From Flavobacteriales bacterium UBA7690 (GTDB lineage: Bacteria; Bacteroidota; Bacteroidia; Flavobacteriales_F; PHOS-HE28), in NCBI GenBank assembly GCA_002482775.1, contig DLGQ01000108.1:11787-34375 (forward strand): a stretch of DNA of 22,589 nucleotides, read 5' to 3'. Below are positions 1-7,337 of the stretch, piece after piece. The number at the start of each line of letters is the position of its first letter. The first letter of the stretch is position 1. The translations under genes and the position numbers were made by a program. The notes below the pieces were generated by a model that ran no database searches, was not told the origin of the DNA, and saw only the letters and a program-made list of their open reading frames with translations.

Positions 1-1
1 G

Positions 2-865
2 AGCCTGCCCCGCAGCGGCGGGGACCTCTCCAGCCCTAGCGGGATCAAGAACGCCCGCACCGTCACCGCACATGTGAACGGCGATTGCGGCATGTGCGAA
101 CAGCGTATCGAGAAAGCGGCCTTTGTGAAAGGCGAGGCCGCAGCGGATTGGGACGTGGATGCCAAGACGGCGCGCATCATATACGATAGCTTGCATACCA
201 GCCTCGATGCGGTGCTGAAGCGCATTGCCGAAGCGGGATACGACAGTGAGAAATTCCTTGCCCCGGATGCGGCATACGCAGCCCTGCCCGGTTGCTGCCA
301 GTACGAGCGCACGGACAAGCATGCCGCCGTAGGCACAGCTACCGATGAACATGCGCATCATAATGCCAGCACGGCCGAGCATACAGCCCATGAGGCAGCA
401 GCAGATACCGTAATGGCGGCACCGACAGCGAACCCCAAAACCGATCAGTTCAAAGACCTCTTCGACGCCTACTTCGGTTTGAAGAATGCGCTCGTAGCAT
501 CGGATGCAACGGCCGTCGCTGCGCGTGCCGCCGAGTTGTCCAGCGCCACGAAGGCCGTCCAGATGGAACGCATGGGACCGGACCTGCATGGGGTGTGGAT
601 GGTGGTGATGGAGCCGGTGGCGAATACCAGTGCAGGCATCGCCGCAATGAAGGATATCGACGCACAGCGCCAAGCGTTCGCGGAACTGACGGGACCCATG
701 CTCACGTTGGTGAAAGTCGCGCCTCGTGGAGAACCGGTTTACCTCGATCACTGCCCGATGTACGCAGGCGGTGCGGATTGGCTCAGTCTTGAGAAACCGA
801 TCAAGAACCCCTTCTACGGCTCAATGATGCTCACCTGCGGAAGCTTGAAGCAGACGATCCCGTAA
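2..865 (+). CDS. HMA domain - DUF3347 metal-binding protein, 5' end outside the window
   Basis: The frame is open from the left window edge. A GTG at 74 could serve as a start, but residues coded before it (ARTVTAHV) form the first beta strand of a heavy-metal-associated (HMA) domain, so the real start is probably off the window. The HMA metal loop reads NGDCGMCEQ (CxxC) and is followed by the usual RIEKA helix. A His-rich linker with several HxH pairs (EHAHHN) follows. The C-terminal ~150 residues match DUF3347, with the signature YLDHCPMYAGGADWL and a closing NPFYGSMMLTCG. DUF3347 occurs in Bacteroidota periplasmic metal proteins and at the end of some CusB-type adaptors. The likely role is binding or delivery of copper or a similar metal in the periplasm. 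A signal peptide cannot be checked because the N-terminus is missing. Confidence 0.85.
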   Translation, partial: SLPRSGGDLSSPSGIKNARTVTAHVNGDCGMCEQRIEKAAFVKGEAAADWDVDAKTARIIYDSLHTSLDAVLKRIAEAGYDSEKFLAPDAAYAALPGCCQYERTDKHAAVGTATDEHAHHNASTAEHTAHEAAADTVMAAPTANPKTDQFKDLFDAYFGLKNALVASDATAVAARAAELSSATKAVQMERMGPDLHGVWMVVMEPVANTSAGIAAMKDIDAQRQAFAELTGPMLTLVKVAPRGEPVYLDHCPMYAGGADWLSLEKPIKNPFYGSMMLTCGSLKQTIP

Positions 866-997
866 AGCAGGGGTGAACGCTGCTGACCGCATAGGCCCAG
901 TGCATCCATTGTGATCATGCGACATGAGCTAGACAACGTTTGAACGAATATCTGTTACATGGCCATCGACTTCACAACCTAACGATCACCCTGACCC

Positions 998-1231
998 ATG
1001 CACAGCACAATGCCCGCTGCTTTCTTGATCATCGGACTCGCCTTTGGCGCCTGTAGCCAAGACCCCACGAACAGTGCGCACATTTCAGATGCGCGCGACA
1101 CGACAACGGTAGAAGGATCCACAGCCGACGGGGTCACAACGGTATTCTCCTGCCCCATGCACCCGGATGTAACGGGCAAGAAAGGAGACACCTGCCCACA
1201 GTGCGGGATGGACCTGGAGGAGACGAAGTAG
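998..1231 (+). CDS. Small lipoprotein with a heavy-metal-binding domain
   Basis: This 77-residue protein has a short hydrophobic leader ending in a lipobox (LAFGAC, Cys19), so it should be lipid-anchored. After a Thr/Ser-rich spacer comes a compact metal-binding domain: Cys52-Pro-Met-His-Pro, then Cys66-Pro-x-Cys69-Gly-Met-Asp. This CPMHP...CPxCGMDL pattern is the heavy-metal-binding domain often fused to CusB adaptors or CopA/CopB ATPases; here it stands alone. It probably buffers or hands over copper(I) or another soft metal at the envelope. It lies between the HMA-DUF3347 gene and a small membrane protein gene on the same strand. Length and cysteine spacing are normal for the domain. Confidence 0.85.
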   Translation: MHSTMPAAFLIIGLAFGACSQDPTNSAHISDARDTTTVEGSTADGVTTVFSCPMHPDVTGKKGDTCPQCGMDLEETK

Positions 1232-1238
1232 GCCGAAA

Positions 1239-1835
1239 ATGAGATCGAGCCACACCCGATCTCACAATGCCGAACAGCAAACCATGGCCGCACTCGCTCC
1301 TCAGGTCGACCCGCACCGTATCGAAGTCACGCTGCGCAGCATCAGCGCCCTGTTCAACTCGCTTGATCCGTCACCTTTCCGTGACAAGGATCTGGACGCG
1401 GAGGCTGAAGCCTTCATTGTTAGCTGGGCGCAGGAGTACCCGATGGAGGAGCCACTTCTCCTGCGTATCCACTTGCAGGAAGCGCCCGCCGAGGATCCCA
1501 CGGAAATGGTGCGGGAGGCGGTACGCAACTATTTCACGTACCGTGGTGAGTTCACGAAACTTGAATTCCGGCACTTGATGAAGCAGGGCCGGACCAGCTT
1601 GATCATCGGCATCACGTTCCTCGCGGTTTGCCTGCTTGTGGAGATCTACCTCCTCCCCAAAACAGGAGGGCACTTTCTGGAACTGGTCCGTGAAAGTCTC
1701 ACCATCGCAGGCTGGGTGGCCATGTGGCGACCCATGCAGATCTACTTCTACGACTGGTGGCCGCTGCGCCGTCGTGGGCGCATTTACGCCAAGCTCAGCC
1801 GCATGCCGGTGGAAGTGGTGTTGAAGCACAAGTGA
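1239..1835 (+). CDS. Conserved membrane protein of unknown function
   Basis: The product is 198 residues from the first ATG, seven bases after the preceding stop. A second in-frame ATG at 1284 (MAALAPQ) is an equally good start, since the first 15 residues look unconserved and neither site has a clear ribosome binding site. The N-terminal ~110 residues are acidic and helical (for example DLDAEAEAFIVSWAQEYP). Two hydrophobic segments follow, around ITFLAVCLLVEIYLL and LTIAGWVAMWRPMQIY, then a short basic tail. I do not recognise the family. The layout suggests a cytoplasmic domain with a C-terminal hairpin of two membrane helices. Its place in a metal-resistance run is the only functional hint. 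Confidence 0.75.
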   Translation: MRSSHTRSHNAEQQTMAALAPQVDPHRIEVTLRSISALFNSLDPSPFRDKDLDAEAEAFIVSWAQEYPMEEPLLLRIHLQEAPAEDPTEMVREAVRNYFTYRGEFTKLEFRHLMKQGRTSLIIGITFLAVCLLVEIYLLPKTGGHFLELVRESLTIAGWVAMWRPMQIYFYDWWPLRRRGRIYAKLSRMPVEVVLKHK

Positions 1836-1872
1836 GCGCCAAACATATCCCGATGGGTAAGCGTTCGCTATT

Positions 1873-1890
1873 TGGGGTGATCCGACCCCA
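1873..1890 (+). terminator. Short hairpin after the membrane protein gene
   Basis: TGGGGT and ACCCCA form a perfect 6-bp stem around a 6-base loop, 37 bases after the stop at 1835. There is no T-tract after it, so its role as a terminator is uncertain. Confidence 0.3.
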
Positions 1891-1910
1891 TATCCGCTCC
1901 GCTACCACTT

Positions 1911-1972
1911 GCCCTTAGGTTGAAGGATCGCGGTAAGGCTAGGCCTAAGGGCCGTTCCCCCGTGAGCGGCCC
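1911..1972 (+). promoter_or_regulatory. Overlapping inverted repeats in the leader of the Csp gene
   Basis: GCCCTTAGG (1911-1919) is perfectly complementary to CCTAAGGGC (1944-1952). A second pair, GGGCCG (1949-1954) and CGGCCC (1967-1972), shares bases 1949-1952 with the first, so the two stems cannot form at once. This lies 44 bases or more ahead of the chosen ATG at 2016. It could be an operator or a mutually exclusive leader structure; neither is demonstrated. Confidence 0.35.
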
Positions 1973-2015
1973 GGTTGTTCGTGCTCCACACAGCACAACC
2001 CAACAACTTCAGATC

Positions 2016-2372
2016 ATGCATCAAGAACATAAGGACTGCATCCAAGCCTGCGAAGCTTGTGCGAACGAATGCGAGCGTTGCGCCACGGAATGCATTACCA
2101 GCGAGGACCCCAAGGCGGCGGCGGATTGCATCCAATTGGACCGTTACTGCGCCGACATCTGCCGGTTGGCCGTTGCCTTCATGGCGCGTGCCGATGAGAA
2201 GATCGGCCATGGCATAGCCCATCGCCTATGCGCCTTGTGCGCGGAGATCTGCGATGAGTGCGCGAAGGAGTGCCGCAACATGAAGATGGAAGGCTGTGAT
2301 CGTTGTGCCGATGCTTGCGAAGCATGCGCGAAAGCCTGCCGTGCGATGGTAGAGGAACACGCTACGGCGTAG
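2016..2372 (+). CDS. Four-helix-bundle copper storage-type protein (Csp/DUF326)
   Basis: This 118-residue protein carries 19 cysteines, mostly as CxxC, CxxxC and similar helical spacings (CIQACEACANEC near the N-terminus, CEACAKAC near the C-terminus). This is the pattern of the Csp/DUF326 four-helix-bundle proteins, which hold many Cu(I) ions inside the bundle. The start is set at ATG 2016 because the family begins right at the first Cys helix. The frame extends upstream to a TTG at 1920, but that adds a basic, low-complexity stretch. No signal or Tat peptide is visible, so it should be cytosolic (Csp3-like) and act as an intracellular copper sink. It is preceded by a leader with inverted repeats and followed by a strong hairpin, so it may be its own transcription unit. 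Confidence 0.9.
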   Translation: MHQEHKDCIQACEACANECERCATECITSEDPKAAADCIQLDRYCADICRLAVAFMARADEKIGHGIAHRLCALCAEICDECAKECRNMKMEGCDRCADACEACAKACRAMVEEHATA

Positions 2373-2386
2373 TCCCGATAGCATGA

Positions 2387-2419
2387 AACGCCTCCCGGAT
2401 GTTCATCCGTGGAGGTGTT
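2387..2419 (+). terminator. Long hairpin, probable terminator of the Csp gene
   Basis: AACGCCTCC-CGGAT (2387-2400) pairs with ATCCG-GGAGGTGTT (2405-2419) around a GTTC loop. The stem is 14 pairs including one G-T pair, with a single bulged T at 2410. It starts 15 bases after the Csp stop. No T-run follows, so it could also be an RNA-stabilising hairpin. Confidence 0.55.
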
Positions 2420-2552
2420 CACGCGGTCGACCACCCTTGAAGTCATGGCGATCGGATCAAGTGGCCCATAATCGACGACCCAAGCTGACGTTCGTCAGGT
2501 CCCCGCTCCGGACCGTGCGTGACATTTGTTACAGAGGAGCCGCAACGGAACC

Positions 2553-3581
2553 ATGCACACCCTCCAGCTACCAAGGATGACCAAGGCGACCGCAGCGGCG
2601 ATCGCCTGCACCGGGTTTGGGGTCGATGGCTCGGTTGCCCGATCCGTGGCCTCGCCAAGCGGCGACCATGCCATCATCGAGGAGGTCCTGCGATCCTTCG
2701 CCCCCATCACGCTCGAGGAGATGAACGGCGTGGAGCTGCTGGACAGGATCGATACGAAGTACGTCTTCGGCCAGGCGCTGCTTCCCGCGCTGCTGCATCT
2801 GCTACGCCCTGACTACCGCGTGCTGGAGGTGAACGGCCAGCGCGGTACGTCCTATCGCACCCTTTACTACGACACGCCCACCTATCGCCACTTCAACGAC
2901 CACCAGAGCGACAGCTTCCTGCGAAGCAAGGTGCGTTACCGGGAATACATGGGGAGCGGACTCTGCTTCCTGGAAGTGAAGCGCAAGACAGGATCGGGAA
3001 GGACCACCAAGATCCGCCAACGCGTGGAAAGCATCCCACAGGTCATGCCCGCCGAACACCTCACCTTCGTGCAGAACGCCTGCGGCGCGAACGAGCCACA
3101 TACCTCGCAGATCTGGAATTCCTTCCGAAGGATCACTTTCGTGCATCGCTTACGCCAGGAGCGCCTTACGATCGACTGCGGCGTGAGCTTCGAGCGCGAA
3201 GGGGTCCAGGCGATGCTGGGTCCGGTCTGCATCGCTGAACTGAAGCAGCCCGAGGGCGTCGACGGTTCGCCTTTTACGGCCATTATGGAAGATCTTGGCC
3301 AACGGCCTACCGGCATGAGCAAGTACTGCGTGGGCCTGTTGAAGCTCGTACCGTGCATGCGTTCGACCAGAAGCCGGCTGGGGCATAGGTCACACTCACG
3401 TGAGCGCATGGCCGCGGCTGGCGGAGCGTGGGTGCGACCAGAGCCATTAAGCACCCCGCAGAGCGCTGAATGGAGGAATATTTCCCCGGTGCCCACCGTG
3501 TCGGTGATCAAGCTTTCAACCAAGTCCGGGGAAATGTGCGAAGAGGATCTCGTGTACAGGAATAGCTTTAAGCCGCTATGA
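2553..3581 (+). CDS. VTC-domain protein (polyphosphate polymerase-like)
   Basis: The protein shows the marks of the VTC/CYTH-like tunnel fold: DRIDTKYVF near the start of the domain, YRTLYYDTP, RSKVRYREY, CFLEVKRKT followed by KIRQRVE, LTIDCGVSFE, CIAELKQPEG and a closing MSKYCVG. Basic and acidic residues alternate inside the strands, as expected for a triphosphate or polyphosphate tunnel. VTC4-type proteins make polyphosphate from ATP; bacterial single-domain members are less studied. ATG 2553 is chosen over a TTG at 2526; the domain itself begins near codon 40. The last ~70 residues, after MSKYCVGLLKLVP, do not look like the family and end in NSFKPL. The TGA stop overlaps the ATG of the next gene (ATGA), suggesting translational coupling with the cation ATPase. 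Confidence 0.8.
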   Translation: MHTLQLPRMTKATAAAIACTGFGVDGSVARSVASPSGDHAIIEEVLRSFAPITLEEMNGVELLDRIDTKYVFGQALLPALLHLLRPDYRVLEVNGQRGTSYRTLYYDTPTYRHFNDHQSDSFLRSKVRYREYMGSGLCFLEVKRKTGSGRTTKIRQRVESIPQVMPAEHLTFVQNACGANEPHTSQIWNSFRRITFVHRLRQERLTIDCGVSFEREGVQAMLGPVCIAELKQPEGVDGSPFTAIMEDLGQRPTGMSKYCVGLLKLVPCMRSTRSRLGHRSHSRERMAAAGGAWVRPEPLSTPQSAEWRNISPVPTVSVIKLSTKSGEMCEEDLVYRNSFKPL

Positions 3582-6500
3582 AAACGAGTGTTATCGACGT
3601 GAGCGACCTGCTCTCGGCATTGAGCGTGACCGGCGTGGAGAAGCGCATCGGCCATGTGCCGGGTGTGTACAGCGTTACCGTGAATTTCGCGGCGGGAACC
3701 GCCACGGTACGCTACGACGAGACGCGCGTGGAGACCGCCGACATCAAGGTGGCCATGCATCGGGCCCATGGCGGAGCGCATTCCAAGCATACGACCAAGG
3801 ACAAGACCGCGCACCAGGAGGTTGTCGAGCCAGCACCCGCACCTGCGGCAGTTGATCCACCACCGGACAATGGTGCATCTGTTGTGCCGGCTCCAGCACC
3901 TGTGGTCACAGCACCGAAAGTCACAGCGAACGCTGCCGCCGCAACTCCTATCGTCGAGAGCAAGCAAGGAAACGCCGCGCCCGATAAGCTGCCTTCAACA
4001 CCTGCTGTCGCTTCGCCCAAAGCCGCACCGCCCGCAAGCCCTGTAGCCCCTGTCGTCGCGACCAAAGAGCTTGATGCAAAACCAGAGGCGAAACCTTCAA
4101 CACCTACAGCGGTTGAGCCCAAAGCCGCACCGCCCGCGAGCCCTGTAGCTCCCGTCGCGACCAAAGAGGGTGACGCAAAACCGGAGGCGAAGCCTTCAAC
4201 CCCGGTAACGGCTGCGCCGAAAGCGGCAGCGCCGAAAGCGGCAGCGCCCAAGCCTGTCGTTGTAGCCGGGGCGGATGATAAAGCGGGCGAGGACAAGGAT
4301 GGCAAAGCGGCACTGGACGCGCATGCACTGACCCTCGAAGCGGTGACTTCCGCACTCGGCGCGAACACGGCGCAAGGTCTCACCGCCGCCGAAGCTGCCA
4401 CCCGGCTGAAGAAGTACGGCCCGAACAAGTTGACCGAGGAGAAGAAGCGCGGTTGGCCGCTGATCCTCCTGGGCCAGTTCAAAAGCCCGATCGTGTTGCT
4501 GTTGGTGGTGGCTGCCGCGCTGTCCTTTGCTTTCAAGGAATGGCTCGACGGCTTCGCCATCATCGCCGTGCTGTTGATCAACGGCGTCATCGGTTTCTTC
4601 ATGGAGTTCCAGGCGGACCGCGCCATGAACTCGTTGAAGAAGCTGGCATCCGTTCCCGCGAAAGTGGTGCGCGATGGACACACGATCGAGATCGATCGAT
4701 CCGAGGTGGTGCCGGGCGATGTGATCTTCCTGGAAGCGGGGGACATGGTGCCTGCCGACGCACGGTTGAGCGATGCCGTGCAGGTGCAGGTAGATGAATC
4801 GGCATTGACGGGTGAATCCGTTCCAATGGAGAAGCAGACGGAACCTGTGGAGGCCAAGGCCGTCCTGGCCGAACGCACCAGCATGGTGTACAACGCCACT
4901 TTCCTTACGAAGGGCAACGCGCATGCGGTGGTGGTGGCCACGGGCATGAACACCGAGTTGGGGCGGATCGCGCACTTGGTGCAAAGCGCCGATCAAGCAG
5001 CCACGCCGTTGGAGAAGCGGCTCGAACAGTTCAGCCGCAAGCTGATCTACCTCACGCTGGGCCTCGTCGCGCTCATCTTCATCGCGGGCCTGATCAATGC
5101 GCAGCCGTGGTTGGAGATGCTGGAAACCTCCATCGCGCTGGCCGTGGCCGCCGTTCCCGAAGGCTTGCCGATCGTCACCACCATGGCGCTGGCGCAAGGC
5201 ATGTTGCGCATGGCCCGCCAACAGGTGATCATCAAACGGCTATCCGCCGTGGAGACGCTCGGGAGCACCGACGTGATCTGCACCGACAAGACCGGCACGC
5301 TCACCGAGAACAAGATCAGTGTCGTCAGTATCATGTCGCCGCTGGGCACCGTGGATGCGAGTGTTCCTTCGGGAACCGCAGATGATCGCGCCCTGGCCTA
5401 CGTGCGCGCCGTTGCCATCAACTGCAACACAGCCACTCTTGCCGCAGGTGATCCATTGGAAGTGGGCTTGTTGCAGTTCGCCTTGCGCGAAGGGGAGACC
5501 ACGGAGGTCCTGCGCGCTGCAACGCCCAAGCTCAAGGAGGAACCCTTCTCATCGGAGACGCGGATCATGGCCACATTGCATCGTACCGACGCGGGATTCA
5601 TCGTGTACGCGAAGGGCGCGGCGGAAGAGCTTCTCGCACAATGCGCACAGCAGGTTTCGCACGATGGGGAAACGGACCTCGATGACGCTGGTCGCACTGA
5701 ATGGGCCGGCAAGGCGGAGGCGCTGGCCGCAACGGGGTTGAAGGTGATCGCGGCCGCGTACCGTGCGAGCGACAGCGAAGCCGTGGACCTGACCCACGAG
5801 CTGGTCTTCGCCGGGTTGATCGGCATGATGGATCCGCCCCGGCCGGAGGTCGGACCCGCGATCGCGGAATGTCGCAAGGCGGGCATCCGGGTGGTGATGA
5901 TCACGGGCGATCATCCCGCCACGGCATCGAACATCGCGATGAAGCTGGGCATCGGGGCTGATGGGAACACGACGGTGGTGAACGGCAGGGACCTGCCTGC
6001 ACTGGAGGGAATGAGCGCCGATGTGAAAGAGAAGGTCGCCAACTCGAACGTGTTCGCACGCGTGAGCCCGCAACAGAAGTTGGACCTGGTGACGCTGTTG
6101 CAGGAGCGCGGCCACGTGGTGGGCATGACCGGTGACGGATTGAACGATGCCCCGGCGTTGAAGAAGTCGGACATCGGCATAGCCATGGGCATTCGCGGCA
6201 CGCAGGTGTCACAGGATGTGGCCGACATTGTGCTGAAGGACGACAAGTTCACTTCGGTGGTGCTGGCCATCCGGCAGGGGCGTGCCATCTTCTCGAACAT
6301 CCGCAACGTGGTGGTCTACCTGCTGTCCTGCAACCTGAGCGAGTTGCTGGTGATCGCGGTAGCCTCCGTGCTTGGCCTCCACTTCCAGCTGGTCACCCTG
6401 CAGATCCTCTTCATCAACTTGGTCACCGACGTGCTGCCCGCGCTGGCACTGGGTGTGATCGGGGCCGATGCGGGCATCATGGACCGGCCGCCGCGCAAAA

Positions 6501-6931
6501 CCGACGAACCGATGGTCGATCGCAAGCGCTGGATCATGATCTCCTCCTATGCCGTCATCCTCGGCATCGGTGCGTTCGGTGCGGTGCTCATCAGTCACTA
6601 CACCCTGCACACCACGGAGGGCTGGAACCCGGAGCTCTGCAACAACATCCTCTTCTACACGCTCATCATCGCCCAACTGCTGCACGTGCTGAACATGGGC
6701 GCATCGGGCGTCCCCTTCTTCCGCATGGCGGTGGTGCGCGATCGGCGCATTTGGGCAGCACTTGCTGGCTGCGCCGTGATACTGGTGGTGCTGAACCAGA
6801 TCCCCGTGGTGCGCGAAGCCCTGCACATCCAACCGCTCTCGCTCTACGACTGGTCGCTGATCGCATCGTGCTCGCTGGCATCCTTCCTTCTGGTGCGTGC
6901 AAGCCGCAAATTCATTCTTGACCGCCTATGA
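3578..6931 (+). CDS. P2A-type cation-transporting ATPase with an N-terminal HMA-like domain
   Basis: This 1117-residue inner-membrane pump couples ATP hydrolysis to cation transport. Residues ~10-65 look like an HMA fold (TGVEKRI, PGVYSVTVNF) but lack the CxxC pair. Residues ~80-245 are a Pro/Ala/Lys-rich linker with tandem repeats. The ATPase core follows: actuator motif LTGES, membrane motif PEGLP (527-531), phosphorylation site DKTGT (Asp570), and hinge motif GDGLNDAP (852-859). Late helices keep CNLSE and NLVTD, which match the residues forming calcium site II in SERCA-like pumps; a site-I acid in helix 8 appears to be replaced by Gln (YTLIIAQLL). This points to a P2A (Ca2+ or Mn2+-type) pump rather than a P1B copper pump. 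Overlaps of 4 bases with the genes on both sides suggest one transcript. Confidence 0.93.
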   Translation: MKTSVIDVSDLLSALSVTGVEKRIGHVPGVYSVTVNFAAGTATVRYDETRVETADIKVAMHRAHGGAHSKHTTKDKTAHQEVVEPAPAPAAVDPPPDNGASVVPAPAPVVTAPKVTANAAAATPIVESKQGNAAPDKLPSTPAVASPKAAPPASPVAPVVATKELDAKPEAKPSTPTAVEPKAAPPASPVAPVATKEGDAKPEAKPSTPVTAAPKAAAPKAAAPKPVVVAGADDKAGEDKDGKAALDAHALTLEAVTSALGANTAQGLTAAEAATRLKKYGPNKLTEEKKRGWPLILLGQFKSPIVLLLVVAAALSFAFKEWLDGFAIIAVLLINGVIGFFMEFQADRAMNSLKKLASVPAKVVRDGHTIEIDRSEVVPGDVIFLEAGDMVPADARLSDAVQVQVDESALTGESVPMEKQTEPVEAKAVLAERTSMVYNATFLTKGNAHAVVVATGMNTELGRIAHLVQSADQAATPLEKRLEQFSRKLIYLTLGLVALIFIAGLINAQPWLEMLETSIALAVAAVPEGLPIVTTMALAQGMLRMARQQVIIKRLSAVETLGSTDVICTDKTGTLTENKISVVSIMSPLGTVDASVPSGTADDRALAYVRAVAINCNTATLAAGDPLEVGLLQFALREGETTEVLRAATPKLKEEPFSSETRIMATLHRTDAGFIVYAKGAAEELLAQCAQQVSHDGETDLDDAGRTEWAGKAEALAATGLKVIAAAYRASDSEAVDLTHELVFAGLIGMMDPPRPEVGPAIAECRKAGIRVVMITGDHPATASNIAMKLGIGADGNTTVVNGRDLPALEGMSADVKEKVANSNVFARVSPQQKLDLVTLLQERGHVVGMTGDGLNDAPALKKSDIGIAMGIRGTQVSQDVADIVLKDDKFTSVVLAIRQGRAIFSNIRNVVVYLLSCNLSELLVIAVASVLGLHFQLVTLQILFINLVTDVLPALALGVIGADAGIMDRPPRKTDEPMVDRKRWIMISSYAVILGIGAFGAVLISHYTLHTTEGWNPELCNNILFYTLIIAQLLHVLNMGASGVPFFRMAVVRDRRIWAALAGCAVILVVLNQIPVVREALHIQPLSLYDWSLIASCSLASFLLVRASRKFILDRL
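3992..4255 (+). repeat. Tandem repeat coding the Pro/Ala linker of the ATPase
   Basis: Units begin with CCTTCAAC at 3992, 4094 and 4193. The first two (102 and 99 bases) are near identical and encode 34 and 33 residues starting PSTP and ending DAKPEAK. The third is partial and contains a perfect 15-base tandem duplication at 4214-4243 encoding APKAA twice. All units are in frame, so unit number can change without breaking the gene. Confidence 0.85.
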
Positions 6932-7332
6932 AGAACACAACGCGCGATCGTACCGCTTGGAGCCTGTTGATCTTCGGCGGCTACGCATTGGTCATGGGCT
7001 TGGTGCTGCTTCTCGCACCCGAACAACTCTTGCCAATGTTCGGCTTCGCGGAGAGCAGCGGTACGTGGGTGCATGTGCTCGGCTTCGTGCTGTGCTGTTC
7101 GGCCTACTACTACCTCTGGGCCGGGTGGTCCGGCAACAAGGCGTTCGCGCGGCTTACGGTGCATACCCGATTGGCTTCACCGTTGGTGATGCTCGGGTTG
7201 TTGGCCGCAGGGAAGGTCGGTCACATGGTGCTGCTGTTCGGGATCGTGGATGCGCTCGGTGGGGCTTGGACCGCAGCCATGCTTTGGCTCAGTGGACAGG
7301 ACGGCTCAGCCAAACAAGAAGGGAATAACTGA
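6928..7332 (+). CDS. Small four-helix membrane protein, unknown function
   Basis: The product is 134 residues with four predicted membrane helices: around WSLLIFGGYALVMGLVLLL, HVLGFVLCCSAYYYLW, LASPLVMLGLLAAGKV and MVLLFGIVDALGGAW. The start ATG overlaps the TGA of the ATPase gene (ATGA), and the next gene begins 5 bases after its stop. I do not recognise a named domain. Tight coupling with the pump makes an accessory or assembly role possible, but nothing in the sequence proves it. Confidence 0.8.
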   Translation: MKNTTRDRTAWSLLIFGGYALVMGLVLLLAPEQLLPMFGFAESSGTWVHVLGFVLCCSAYYYLWAGWSGNKAFARLTVHTRLASPLVMLGLLAAGKVGHMVLLFGIVDALGGAWTAAMLWLSGQDGSAKQEGNN

Positions 7333-7337
7333 TAGAG

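Noticed and set aside
3712..4953. 413-codon open frame on the minus strand
   Set aside because: It is antisense to the ATPase linker and core; its Ala/Gly/Ser-rich repeats mirror the Pro/Ala repeat.
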